Shown: piece by piece, positions 55,523 to 63,937 of the stretch
Numbering within the stretch: the stretch's first letter is position 1
How the letters are laid out: every line of letters begins with the position of its first letter
Source: Chitinivorax sp. PXF-14
GTDB taxonomy: Bacteria; Pseudomonadota; Gammaproteobacteria; Burkholderiales; SCOH01
Direction of reading: 5' to 3'
Assembly (NCBI RefSeq): GCF_040812015.1
Contig: NZ_JBFNXJ010000007.1
Span: 1 to 64,000, forward strand
DNA: 64,000 bases
Notes under the pieces: model-generated
Database searches by the model: none
Seen by the model: the letters and a program-made list of their open reading frames with translations, nothing else
What the model was told of the DNA's origin: nothing
Position numbers and translations under genes: made by a program

Positions 55523-58441
55523 AACGCTCTTGAGCCTCATCTTCTCCTGCTTCGAGACCCCCATCGAGCGCTTCCTTACCTGTTCGATGAGGAAACGACT
55601 GCTGACGGCATCGCACGGTGGCAGGTGGTGGAAACCGAACAGCGGGTGAGCGTGGCGCGGTTGGGAAATGAAATAGCCGAACTACAGGCGCAGGAAAAGG
55701 CAGCTCAAACCACCATCAAGAGCGAGTCCGAGTTGTGGGCGCGACTCACCACCGAGCGGGCTCAGGGGCTTCGGTACCTGGGCGAAGGGGAAGCCCAACG
55801 GGAAGCACTCGCCCAAATGCCCATCCTGCGCCAGGCAGCCGATGCCGAGGTGGCGGACCCCGAGTCGCCGGCCCTACCCACCGCCCTGGACCGCATGATG
55901 ATGAGTGCGGAGCGGGAAATTTCCCATTCGGATGTCAGGCTGGCAGAACTGCGAGCCATTCGTTCCTCCATCGAGGAAACTGGCGTAGCGGGCAGTTCCC
56001 GGGACGTGGATTGGGTGGTCTCCGCTCTTAAGAGCCTAGGCGTCCGCTCGGCTCAGCCCTACAACCGCTACATTGCCGGAGCGCTGCCCGATTCAGACAA
56101 GGCCCGGACTCTAGTAGCCAGTAATCCCAGCCGCTTCGCTGGGGTGTGCGTGGCGGCCAGCGAGTTCGAGAAAGCCCGGGGCATCACGGAAATTCCCCTG
56201 AGCCTGACAGCACCCGTCATGGTATCCACCGCAGCGCTCGATGCGGAACCGGGTCGTAGTGACGCCATCGTACTCTCCGCCGAGGACGATGCCCGGTTCA
56301 ACGTGGAAGCTGCCAAGGTCCTGCTTGTTTCCCTGGAAAAACAAGCGACAGACGAGGAAGCCCGACGAGCCGCCCAGGTGTGCCTGCGGGACGATGCCTG
56401 GAACGGCAAGCAGAAGGTGCATGCCTTCCTGGAGCGTTACAGCGCCGTCAAGATGCAGGAAGCTCGGGTAAAAACCGAGCAGCAGGCACTCGATATTACC
56501 GCCGCCAGTGAGCGAATTAACCAGGCGGAACAGACGGTAACCGAATGCCAGACTCAAGTCGGGCAGCGCCAGAAGGCGTGCCAGGAGGCTCTTTCTGCGG
56601 CCGAAGACGCCAAGCGCGCGACCGGTGACATCGCCCAGTACCAACAAACCCATGAGTTGGACCATGTCTACCGTCGGGCCCGGCTGCAGGAAATTGACGA
56701 CGCACTGAAGGTCCACTGGGAGCGTCGCTCCGAAATTGATGTGGCCAAAGCTGGGCTGGAGGACCTCAAGGGAAAAGCCATCCGGCAGCAGCTGGTATTG
56801 GAAGCTGCCGCCGACAGGCTGGCCCAGGAGCGGGGACAGCTGAAGCATGTCGACAAGGCGTTTCCGGCCAAGGAAACCTTGGAGGCGCAGCCCGAGAGCC
56901 TCGTGACCCTGCGGGACCGGCACTGGACGGCGGTGGAAACCCTGGAAACCCAGGAGAAGCTACGGCTCGGGTTGCTGCAACAGCGGTTGGAGCAGGCACG
57001 GGAAGCAGTTACTACAAAGACCCTTGCCTTCACCAAGCAATTTGGGGGAGTGGTCCGCTCCGAAGTCACGCCCTATATGGGCTTGGATTTCGAGCAGGCC
57101 ATTCCGGCCGTGGAGCACGACATCGAGGCAGCGGACAAGGTACTGAGGGGTAAAGAAAGCCAGCTGGCGGTGGAGAACAGTCGTCTGGCAGACTTCCGGC
57201 TTAAACACCCACCGGCCTTCGCTCCGACGGAAACTATGCTGGCCCTGGAGGGTGAAGCCCTCACTGCCCGAATTGATTTGGCTGAGAAGTCCCATCAGGC
57301 CTGCCTGGAGGAGGTGGAGTCCTCTCGTGAAGAGGCCAAGAAAGCGAGGCGACTTGCTTTGGAAGCTGAGCAGGACGCGAAATTGGCTCAGAAGCATACG
57401 CGGACCCTGACAACCCAGCTTCAGCAGAATCGGGTGAACATCGAGCTGTTTGCCCGGCTGAACCAAAGCAGCCGCAAACGGGTGCCCCTGCAGGAAGTGC
57501 GCCGGGCATTCTTCGAACTGCGCCCCGAGACCGCGAATAATCCTGACCGGAATGCCCTGCTGCTGGCTGACCTGCGTGGACTGGAAGTGGCCAAGCTCAT
57601 CCAGTTGCCGGCAGCCGGAAGTTGGGAGAAGCGCGGCAATCCCCCAATGCCCAACTGGATTCAGCTAGTGAGGACTGAGGAGGCTCCGCACCGGGATTAT
57701 GCGGCGGTGTCCTGGGTGCCCGAACTTGGGTTCTGGCCTGAATTGAAGTGCAATTCTCTCGAAGCGGCATTTGCTATCAACGAGTTTCTTTTGACGCGAC
57801 GAGGCACCTTGCGCCAGGTTCCTATCAAAGAGCGGTCTCTTCAGATTTTCGGTGATGAGAAGCGTCTGGACTACCTGCGCACGGGCGACACCCTGTTTGC
57901 TGGGCGGCTCCGCCTATCGACGCTTGGGGCTTTCCAGGTACCTTTGCCATTGCCCTACCGGCAGGCAGAAGCACCGGGCAAACCGGTATTGGTTCTTGAG
58001 AATCATAATAGCTTCTGGAGCTTTGGAGAGTGGAACCATGAGGCCTGTAGGTATGCTGCCGTAGTCTATGGAGCAGGAGAGGGGTTCCGGAGCAGCGGAC
58101 GGGCTCTGGGCCAGGTTCTTCAGGAGGTGGATGGTGTGGATGTCGAATACCTCGGAGACCTGGACCCGACAGGGGTGCAGATACCCCTTGATTTCAATAC
58201 GGCTATCAGAGGTGAGCCTAAAGTGAAGCCTGCAACCCCATTTTACCAGTGGCTTCTGGGTCATGGGATACGTCGGCCTCTGGATACTGAGAGTAATACG
58301 CACAGTATGATAATCGTGGCTCAGGAGTGGCTGGGTGTAGAATTAGGAGGTCTACTGGCCTCTCTCTGGACAGATGGCTTCTGGATGCCCCAAGAAGGGT
58401 TGGGCATTGAGGCCTTGAATGACCATTTCACCCAGAAATGA
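55451..58441 (+). CDS. Coiled-coil protein fused to Wadjet JetD domain (chimeric, IS-started)
   Basis: A 996-residue frame. Residues 1-23 are IS3 OrfA. Residues 40-660 are SMC-like coiled coil interrupted near 185-240 by a hinge-like globular segment (VVSALKSLGVRSAQPYNRYI). Residues 665-996 are a JetD-type toprim nuclease: RKRVPLQEVRRAFFELRP, KERSLQIFGDEKRLD, VLVLENHNSFW and YLGDLDPTGVQI with the toprim acids. JetD is the plasmid-cleaving nuclease of Wadjet; JetC is its SMC ATPase. Neither a Walker A nor an SMC signature is seen, and JetA and JetB are absent. The original start was lost, so activity is doubtful. Confidence 0.75.
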   Translation: MKKPIKYSPEVRERAVRMVLESQDNALEPHLLLLRDPHRALPYLFDEETTADGIARWQVVETEQRVSVARLGNEIAELQAQEKAAQTTIKSESELWARLTTERAQGLRYLGEGEAQREALAQMPILRQAADAEVADPESPALPTALDRMMMSAEREISHSDVRLAELRAIRSSIEETGVAGSSRDVDWVVSALKSLGVRSAQPYNRYIAGALPDSDKARTLVASNPSRFAGVCVAASEFEKARGITEIPLSLTAPVMVSTAALDAEPGRSDAIVLSAEDDARFNVEAAKVLLVSLEKQATDEEARRAAQVCLRDDAWNGKQKVHAFLERYSAVKMQEARVKTEQQALDITAASERINQAEQTVTECQTQVGQRQKACQEALSAAEDAKRATGDIAQYQQTHELDHVYRRARLQEIDDALKVHWERRSEIDVAKAGLEDLKGKAIRQQLVLEAAADRLAQERGQLKHVDKAFPAKETLEAQPESLVTLRDRHWTAVETLETQEKLRLGLLQQRLEQAREAVTTKTLAFTKQFGGVVRSEVTPYMGLDFEQAIPAVEHDIEAADKVLRGKESQLAVENSRLADFRLKHPPAFAPTETMLALEGEALTARIDLAEKSHQACLEEVESSREEAKKARRLALEAEQDAKLAQKHTRTLTTQLQQNRVNIELFARLNQSSRKRVPLQEVRRAFFELRPETANNPDRNALLLADLRGLEVAKLIQLPAAGSWEKRGNPPMPNWIQLVRTEEAPHRDYAAVSWVPELGFWPELKCNSLEAAFAINEFLLTRRGTLRQVPIKERSLQIFGDEKRLDYLRTGDTLFAGRLRLSTLGAFQVPLPLPYRQAEAPGKPVLVLENHNSFWSFGEWNHEACRYAAVVYGAGEGFRSSGRALGQVLQEVDGVDVEYLGDLDPTGVQIPLDFNTAIRGEPKVKPATPFYQWLLGHGIRRPLDTESNTHSMIIVAQEWLGVELGGLLASLWTDGFWMPQEGLGIEALNDHFTQK

Positions 58442-58650
58442 TTTGTTTCTCCCTTGTGATGAGTTAAAGGCGTTGGCCTGACTTGAGCAGAGTGCGGTAT
58501 GGCAATCAGCGTCGAACGTTTTGCCACCATCATCCAAGTTCTTCCTATCTGGTAATGAAGAACCCTGCGTGTTCGAGAGAAGGTCTCCGACTCGAGAGAC
58601 TTCCGCTTGCTGGAATGATGATGCTGATGCGGGGAGCAAAATTAATGTCG

Positions 58651-58669
58651 AATCCTGCCCCCGCAACCA
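58651..58669 (+). repeat. attR-type direct repeat
   Basis: Exact 19-base copy of the tRNA-Met 3' end (53792-53810), including CCA. The sequence upstream of it shows no tRNA. Confidence 0.85.
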
Positions 58670-58677
58670 AGAATATC

Positions 58678-58712
58678 AAGGCCTTACATGCAGCTGCGTG
58701 TAGGGCCTTTTG
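58678..58712 (+). terminator. Orphan terminator after the right repeat
   Basis: Stem AAGGCCTTACA / TGTAGGGCCTT around loop TGCAGCTGCG, followed by TTGGTTTTC. It is just 9 bases past the right repeat and is best read as the original terminator of the tRNA gene, displaced 4.9 kb by the insertion. Confidence 0.65.
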
Positions 58713-58861
58713 GTTTTCTGGGCCCTGTATAGGGGTGGTGTAGGGTTTTCCGGTCAACGCTCTGTCACCGGTCTGCGGGTAAACAGAACCACAAGCTGAT
58801 ACCAGATTTATGTGGCGGGTGTTGTTTTGCGCCTATAAAACTTACCGATACCGCGAGCAGC

Positions 58862-59200
58862 TTAAAAGACCGAGGCAGCGAAGACTGGCTGCCGATCACC
58901 TTGGCGGCGTTGGCGCTCCAGGGCTTTCATGATCAAGGCACGGATGCCCTCGTCCTTGTAGCGCTGGTACATCTCGGGATTCACCATGTAGTGCAGCCAG
59001 CCGAAGGTGGTTTCCATATCGTCGCCGAAGAGCGCTTCAAGCTGGATGGGAACTTCGTCTTCGTCGAACAGCTCGCCGGTCTCATCCTGAATCCGCCGGG
59101 CTTCCGGGCGCACCAGGCCAAGCACGATGATGGCGTTTTCGCGCAATGCCTCTGCCAGCGTTTCGGGGGCTGCCGCCTCGTCGTAAATGATGACGCGCAT
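58862..59200 (-). CDS. Small unknown protein next to antitoxin
   Basis: A 112-residue acidic protein (MRVIIYDEAAAPETLAEALR ... FGWLHYMVNPEMYQRYKDEG) with no membrane segment or recognised family. A strong AAGGAGGAA site precedes its ATG. It is 34 bases downstream of an Xre/MbcA/ParS-type gene on the same strand, the place normally held by a RES toxin, but it lacks RES size and motifs. It may be a new kind of partner or unrelated. Confidence 0.65.
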   Translation of the reverse strand: MRVIIYDEAAAPETLAEALRENAIIVLGLVRPEARRIQDETGELFDEDEVPIQLEALFGDDMETTFGWLHYMVNPEMYQRYKDEGIRALIMKALERQRRQGDRQPVFAASVF

Positions 59201-59234
59201 ACCGTATTCCTCCTTGAATCCCTTTCAGGTCGGC

Positions 59235-59633
59235 CTACACCGGCAAGCCGTGCTCGATGGCCAGCAGTTGCCGTTCGACCTCGTGGCCGCCGTGGGCGGT
59301 GTCGAGCAGGGTAAGCGGGGCCGCGCCCAGCAGGCGGTGCGGGCGGATCAGCCAGGCGCCGGCACGGGTGGGGTTACCGAAGGCGGCCGCGGCCTGGTGG
59401 GCGATGCGCGCCAGGCGCAGCAGGCGTTCGCTGGCGGTTGGGTCGAGCTGCCCACCAGTGTGCAGGCGGCGGGTCAGCGTGGCCGGGCTGAGGCCCAGTG
59501 CCGGGGCTAGGTCGGCGGGGGTCAGGCCGTGGCCTTCGGCCAGGGTGGCGGCGGCGCAAGCTGGCAGGCCGGCGCGGACGGCGGCGATCTGGTCGGCGGG
59601 CGTGGCTTGCAGGAGGTCGGTCAGGCTGGGCAT
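59235..59633 (-). CDS. Xre/MbcA/ParS-type antitoxin-like protein
   Basis: A 132-residue protein with a helix-turn-helix-like first half (LTPADLAPALGLSPATLTRR) and a C-terminal toxin-binding region (SERLLRLARIAHQAAAAFGN, TRAGAWLIRPHRLLGAAPLT, LLDTAHGGHEVERQLLAIEH), the ParS/MbcA (DUF2384) pattern. Such antitoxins neutralise NAD-degrading RES toxins and repress their own operon. ATG 59633 is preferred to the TTG of the longer frame. No RES gene is seen. Confidence 0.78.
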   Translation of the reverse strand: MPSLTDLLQATPADQIAAVRAGLPACAAATLAEGHGLTPADLAPALGLSPATLTRRLHTGGQLDPTASERLLRLARIAHQAAAAFGNPTRAGAWLIRPHRLLGAAPLTLLDTAHGGHEVERQLLAIEHGLPV

Positions 59634-59963
59634 GGGCGGCTCGCTGTCGATGGGCGCGATGTACCCATAATAATCCGCCAAGCTTTGCGCCGCCTGGCTT
59701 GGCGGGTGGCTTTACGGGGTAGCGTTATAACGGTAACGCGGATGTGGAATAACGCTGGAAGCCAGCACTGGCGCGGGTTTGCGGCGCAACCGGCAGGTTG
59801 CGTGATGTGTGATAGAGATGAGGGGCTGCGGGTCTCCCGTGAAACCACGTAAGCCATTGATTGCTTGGCGGTTTGTGACGTTGGGTGGATTTTAGGTGGA
59901 CAGCCGGGCGTGGGCAGGGGCGATTGAGAGGTAGGACGCACCTGGGACAGTGGCAGAACATTT

Positions 59964-60050
59964 GCCGAACGATCACCGAACAGAACCCGTAAAACCGATC
60001 ACCACAACCGAACAACCGCCTAACGACTACCGAACACCCGCCGAACGCGC
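59964..60050. repeat. 11-bp phased direct repeats
   Basis: Copies of an 11-mer close to RCCGAACRNNC occur head to tail: 59964 and 59975, then a 21-base gap, then 60007, 60018, 60029 and 60040 (ACCGAACAACC, GCCTAACGACT, ACCGAACACCC, GCCGAACGCGC). The one-turn spacing suits a DNA-binding array. It lies between divergent genes starting at 59633 and 60091. Confidence 0.6.
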
Positions 60051-60090
60051 TACCCTGCCCAGTATCGAGACCGGTATCAGGGGGTGGACG

Positions 60091-60429
60091 ATGAATGTGG
60101 CGGACTTTATCGCGCAGGCGACGGCGCCCAAAGGCAAGCTGGGGCCGTGGGAGGCGGAGATCGTGGCGCTGCTGGCGGCCGGCGTCAGTTATCGGCAGGT
60201 GGTGGTGTTCCTGGCCAGCCAGGGCGTGGCGGTCAGCGTGGGGGCGGTGCATGAGTTCGTGCATGCCAAGAAGCGCGTCAGCAAGTTGGCGGGAGCTAAA
60301 GGTGAACCGGTGGCGCCGACCGTCAAGACCGAGGCGCCGGTGGCCAACCCGACCACCACGCCGGCCAAGCCGGGGGAGCTGCCGAAGTTCGTGTGGGATG
60401 CGACCAGGAAGCGGGAGATTGATTGGTAG
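60091..60429 (+). CDS. Small HTH-like accessory protein
   Basis: A 112-residue protein. The first half has a helix-turn-helix-like pattern (IVALLAAGVSYRQVVVFLAS, QGVAVSVGAVHEFVHAKKR); the second half is Pro/Thr/Lys-rich and ends ELPKFVWDATRKREIDW. Similar small proteins occur on plasmids and integrative elements, and no function is known to me. The frame extends upstream through the 11-bp repeats, but ATG 60091 begins the structured part. Confidence 0.55.
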   Translation: MNVADFIAQATAPKGKLGPWEAEIVALLAAGVSYRQVVVFLASQGVAVSVGAVHEFVHAKKRVSKLAGAKGEPVAPTVKTEAPVANPTTTPAKPGELPKFVWDATRKREIDW

Positions 60430-60501
60430 CGGGCAGCAAAAGCCGGTGCGGATTTCTCGGCACCGGCTTTGGAAGATTGCTGCGCAAAAGCGCGTTCCGC
60501 T

Positions 60502-60846
60502 TTATTTCAACACAACACTCGGCACTATCGCAAAAAGCACGCTTCCTGCATTAGCTCGATAGTTGGTAATGTAGCTTCTTGCCTTGGCAATACTTCGTTC
60601 AACGAAGTCAGCATCAGCCTCGCCACCGTCCCGATTGCAGTACCAATTATCGTAATTCGATTCGACATTAGCACCGTTGACCGCGTACACATCGCCACCA
60701 AGCACGGCAACTTTGATTGCAGACAGTTGCTCCAGCGCCGCCAAAGCGGCTTCCCTCTCAAGCGCCCAGTTACGCACGCCAACACTGTCCAAAGTGCGGC
60801 CAACGCTCAAGATAGAATCAATCTCACTAGACCAAATATTTTCCAT
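60502..60846 (-). CDS. Imm40-type immunity protein (putative)
   Basis: A 114-residue protein. Features typical of the Imm40 group are WALEREAALAALEQL, IKVAVLGGDVYAV, DNWYCNRDGGE and SYITNYRANAGSVLF. It lies two bases after an orphan Rhs toxin tip and so is expected to neutralise that toxin. Retention of an intact immunity gene behind a headless toxin is usual for displaced Rhs cassettes. Confidence 0.65.
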   Translation of the reverse strand: MENIWSSEIDSILSVGRTLDSVGVRNWALEREAALAALEQLSAIKVAVLGGDVYAVNGANVESNYDNWYCNRDGGEADADFVERSIAKARSYITNYRANAGSVLFAIVPSVVLK

Positions 60847-60848
60847 AA

Positions 60849-61142
60849 CTATTGCCCTGCATCGGGTCTAAACAAGCGATGGTTGATGGAGCCATCGGAT
60901 TCTTTGATAAATTCAAACACGCCTTGTTTGCCTTTATATTCGCCTGGTATTTTCAGCATGTCGCGGACTACTCCATCCCCGCCAGTGAGTTTGCTTAGCT
61001 GTCCAGCATCCTGGAAGCCTTTCACGCTTTCAGGGAAGGCATGAAAATCTCCTTGCTTCATCTGGCCCAACACCTTGTCCGTGTATTTCGTGCCAGCGAA
61101 GAAGTCCTTCTCTACCGTCGCTGCTGCCTTTGCGGCATCTAA
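60849..61142 (-). pseudogene. Orphan polymorphic-toxin C-terminal tip
   Basis: An open segment of about 97 codons with no proper start, just after a TGA and the stop of the preceding immunity gene. It reads AAKAAATVEKDFFAGTKYTD ... QGDFHAFPESVKGFQDAG ... GVFEFIKESDGSINHRLFRP, a toxin-tip style ending also seen in Rhs-type proteins. It lacks the Rhs core and is probably silent until recombined onto an rhs gene. A GTG at 61073 could give a 74-residue fragment. Confidence 0.65.
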
Positions 61143-61534
61143 TCAACGAATTCGTTTTCGAGTTTGTCGATCACGCCATGAAACACCTTAACTGCAGCAG
61201 GTTCTCTGTTACTCAGATCATCATGGAAGTATTCGACAAAAAACTCCTCCGGCCATAAAGCAAGCTCAAAATCCCCAAGACGTTTTGCTACCCAGTACTT
61301 AGATGGGCGTGAATCAACGATGTCAAACAAGCAGAGCGGAGCAAAAACGCACTTCCCAAAATCGTCTCGCACCTGAAGTATCGGACCAGCGTAATAACCT
61401 ACTTGATACGCCAACCCGAGCACCACATAGGCAGAGCCAATCGTCAATTGAAATAGCGGATTTTCTGATATCCCAACCCCAAGTACGCGCTTTTGCTCAA
61501 CAGACAAGGTAGTCGCAACGCAGCTCACTCTCAT
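61139..61534 (-). CDS. Probable immunity protein for the Rhs toxin
   Basis: A 131-residue protein with no recognised family, aromatic- and acid-rich (FELALWPEEFFVEYFHDDLS). Its ATG overlaps the stop of the rhs gene (ATGA) as immunity genes usually do. One hydrophobic stretch (LTIGSAYVVLGLAYQVGYY) may be a strand pair and not a membrane helix. The role is inferred from position. Confidence 0.6.
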   Translation of the reverse strand: MRVSCVATTLSVEQKRVLGVGISENPLFQLTIGSAYVVLGLAYQVGYYAGPILQVRDDFGKCVFAPLCLFDIVDSRPSKYWVAKRLGDFELALWPEEFFVEYFHDDLSNREPAAVKVFHGVIDKLENEFVD

Positions 61535-62883
61535 GGCGTCACCATCGGAATGGATTTAAGTTCTACAACTTGGCCGGTGGCCACGTTTTTATAAGCATGT
61601 ATTTCAAACTGCAATCCATCAACGGCTCGATAACTGCCGCTACTGATCTTTGCCCAGTCGCTGGCTTGCCCACCGTACTCAGCCGCTAATCGAGGAGCAT
61701 CCCGCAATACCGTTCGGGTTCCATTGCCTGCAACATTCACTCCGCCACCAGATAGAAGTTCAGCAGCTTGCTGTTCGCTAGCCAATGACTTGTTAAGGCG
61801 AAGGCCATTGGCAACGCTTTCTGCCCCTGTCGAAACACCCTTTGCGGCCTCTATCTCATTGGAAACAGCTTTTGCACCAGCAGCGGCACGCCCCGGGGCA
61901 GAGCCCACCAAATTACCAGGCGATGGTGTGCCCGTTGCCGCACCGACAACGCCTTCAATAATATCCACACATGGTACACGTGTTGAACAGGCGACAGCTA
62001 TATCAAGGAGGGTTGCCGCGCCCCAATACAAAAAGGGCAACATCGCATACTTCTGTTGATCCCAGACATATTGGGTACCTGATGGCGGGCCTCGAGGCAA
62101 GTCGAAAAGCGTATCTACTCCGGAGCCCTGGGGTAGCCCCTGATTCCCATTCATTGCAACCCCGATCTGATCCCCGGTTGTAGTGGCAATCATTAGCTGC
62201 TTCTGGGCCTGCATGGCACTTTGATCAGCCACGCCACTCAGAAACCGTTCACGATTGCTCATGGCATCCGTGATCCGTTGATCCAAGGTGCTGCTTTGTG
62301 CAATAAACCCACTCGGATCCGTCAACGTCAGCGGGTTGTTCTGCACATACCCATAGCGGTTGTAGTTCTGCGGATTGTCCGGCGAGCCGATCACCGGGTC
62401 GGGCGAGAGGAAGATGCCCAGCCACGGATCCTGAACCCGGCCGTTCATGCGCACCAGGCCCTGGTTTTCCAGGTGTTCCTGTCCGGTGAAGCCGCGGTGC
62501 GTGACGATGCCCTTGATGCTGTTGCTGCTGTCGTCGCTGCCGTTGAGCTGGCGGCGCTTGCCCCAGGCATCGTAGGACAGGCGCTCGACAACGCTTGCCG
62601 CGTTGTCGGTGATCACCGCGATGGAGCCTAAGTTGTCACGGTGGAAGTAGCGCATGTGCGCCATGCCGTTCTGGCTCTCGAAGCTGCCAATCACCTGGCC
62701 CGCGGCATAAACGTAGGCGTTGGTCTTCTCGCTGTCTCCGTTGACGTCCCGCTCATAGGTTGCCCCCAGGTCCAGCCTCGGGTTGAGGTAGACCGTGTAG
62801 CTACTGCACCCGGTGGCGCTGACGCAGCGTTTGACGCGGCTGTATGCCGACCCGCGATACGCTGCCGTCAGCGGGGCATTCAA
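61531..62883 (-). pseudogene. 5'-truncated Rhs-family protein with toxin C-terminus
   Basis: A 450-residue frame that begins inside the Rhs core: TVYLNPRLDLGATYERDVNG, MRYFHRDNLGSIAVITDNAA, ERLSYDAWGKRR, then the core end DPWLGIFLSPDP ... YGYVQNNPLTLTDPSGF (about residue 192). The variable tip after that contains a hydrophobic segment (YWGAATLLDIAVACSTRVP) and ends SGSYRAVDGLQFEIHAYKNV-type beta hairpins; its activity is not recognised. Over a thousand residues of normal Rhs core are missing upstream, and only a TTG starts the frame, so it is probably a silent fragment. Confidence 0.8.
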
Positions 62884-62943
62884 CTACGATGGCAACGGCA
62901 ACCTGAAGAGCGACAATGGCCTGGCTGTTGCCTGGACAGCTTG
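62850..62943 (+). pseudogene. Inverted scrap of Rhs core
   Basis: On the plus strand this reads AVSGAFNYDGNGNLKSDNGL, then AVAWTA and a stop, a clear Rhs/YD-repeat segment (YDxNGNL). It is head-to-head with the minus-strand rhs fragment. The two pieces would normally be nearly adjacent in one Rhs protein, so an inversion broke the gene near 62850-62858. The next 108 bases show no gene. Confidence 0.6.
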
Positions 62944-63052
62944 AGACATGCCCGCAACCATCAAGCGCGGCAAAGCGCCGACACTTCCAGCCCCTGGCCA
63001 AGCTTGCGTTTGATCATGCGCTATCTCCTGCCATCGCCCGGCGTCCTCGTGA

Positions 63053-63595
63053 CTAGGCGGCTTCGCCAACGGGCGTCGCAATGCGCTCGACAAACGATTG
63101 CTCGAGCGTGGCGAGTTTGCCCTGATCAAGCCCGCGGGCCTCAAAGAAGGCCAATGGCGTGGCATACCGCATGCCAACATAGTGGGCGCTGGCTTTCATC
63201 GGTGTCAGCACGTCTTCGATCGTGCTGCGGATGAGCCCTGCCTCGGAGTAGGTGTAGGCAGACGCGCCCGCGGTCACCACAGCCAGCATCTCCTTGCCTT
63301 GCAGCGCGGTTCCGCCGGGGCCAAAGGCCCAGCCATAAGTCCAGACCTGATTCAGGTAGGCCTTGAGCATCGGCGTGAGGTTGAACCAGTGGATCGGGAA
63401 CAGATAGACGATGCGGTCGGCCTCTTCACAGGCCCGCTGCTCGGCAGCGACATCGATCGCTGCCATGTCGTTGCCGTATAGCGATTCCAGGTTGCGTATT
63501 TCAACGTCGGCAAGGTGGCTGGCGGCTTGCTGCAATGCCTTGATGGTTTGGGACTGCTCCGGATACGGGTGGGAAACGATGACCAGTGTTTTCAT
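63053..63595 (-). CDS. NAD(P)H-dependent flavodoxin-fold oxidoreductase
   Basis: A 180-residue protein of the KefF/KefG/YwrO-like quinone reductase family. N-terminal MKTLVIVSHPYPEQSQTIKA forms the FMN phosphate loop; DRIVYLFPIHWFNLTPMLKA and YLNQVWTYGWAFGPGGTALQ are family hallmarks. It probably reduces quinones or electrophiles in the cytosol. No KefB/C antiporter is adjacent. It may be co-transcribed with the DUF1330 gene 45 bases upstream. Confidence 0.9.
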   Translation of the reverse strand: MKTLVIVSHPYPEQSQTIKALQQAASHLADVEIRNLESLYGNDMAAIDVAAEQRACEEADRIVYLFPIHWFNLTPMLKAYLNQVWTYGWAFGPGGTALQGKEMLAVVTAGASAYTYSEAGLIRSTIEDVLTPMKASAHYVGMRYATPLAFFEARGLDQGKLATLEQSFVERIATPVGEAA

Positions 63596-63640
63596 ATTGA
63601 TGTCCTTGGAGTCAGGGATAGTGGGGATGTGGCGGCCTGT

Positions 63641-63937
63641 TTAAGCAACACCCTCGACGAAATAGGCGCGGCTCTCCGCTGCGGCCTGGCGATAAGCAAG
63701 GATGGCTTGGTAGGCAGCCGAGTCATGCCAGGCGTGCGCGAGCGCCAGGCTCGGGAAGCGCAGGATCACGATGCGGCCGGCCGGTGGCAGCCCCTCCAGT
63801 GCCTCCGGCTGGGCGCCGACGACGATACGCTCGCCGCCAAAGGCCTTGTAGGTGTCCTCGACGCGAGCTTGATACGGCTTGATGCCTTCCGGATCGGTGA
63901 TCTTCACGTCGATCACGAAATAAGCGGGTGTTGTCAT
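63641..63937 (-). CDS. DUF1330 family protein
   Basis: A 98-residue protein of the DUF1330 family, a ferredoxin-like dimeric alpha/beta barrel fold: AYFVIDVKITDPEGIKPYQA, GGERIVVGAQPEALEG and RIVILRFPSLALAHAWHDSA, then YQAILAYR. Function is unknown in general. A GGAGACTCACC site precedes the ATG. It is upstream of the oxidoreductase gene on the same strand. Confidence 0.92.
   Translation of the reverse strand: MTTPAYFVIDVKITDPEGIKPYQARVEDTYKAFGGERIVVGAQPEALEGLPPAGRIVILRFPSLALAHAWHDSAAYQAILAYRQAAAESRAYFVEGVA

Larger units (their letters stand above)
58442..58861. other. Intergenic region holding the island's right end
   Basis: 420 bases with no supported gene. The island's right repeat is at 58651-58669 and a terminator at 58678-58712; short frames across both strands have no recognisable features. 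Confidence 0.5.

Noticed and set aside
58862-59200. RES-domain toxin
   Set aside because: The position beside a ParS/MbcA-type antitoxin suggested it, but the 112-residue protein is too short and lacks RES motifs.
59964-60050. CRISPR array
   Set aside because: The repeats are only 11 bp and contiguous, with no spacers of 25-40 bp, no leader and no cas genes in the window.
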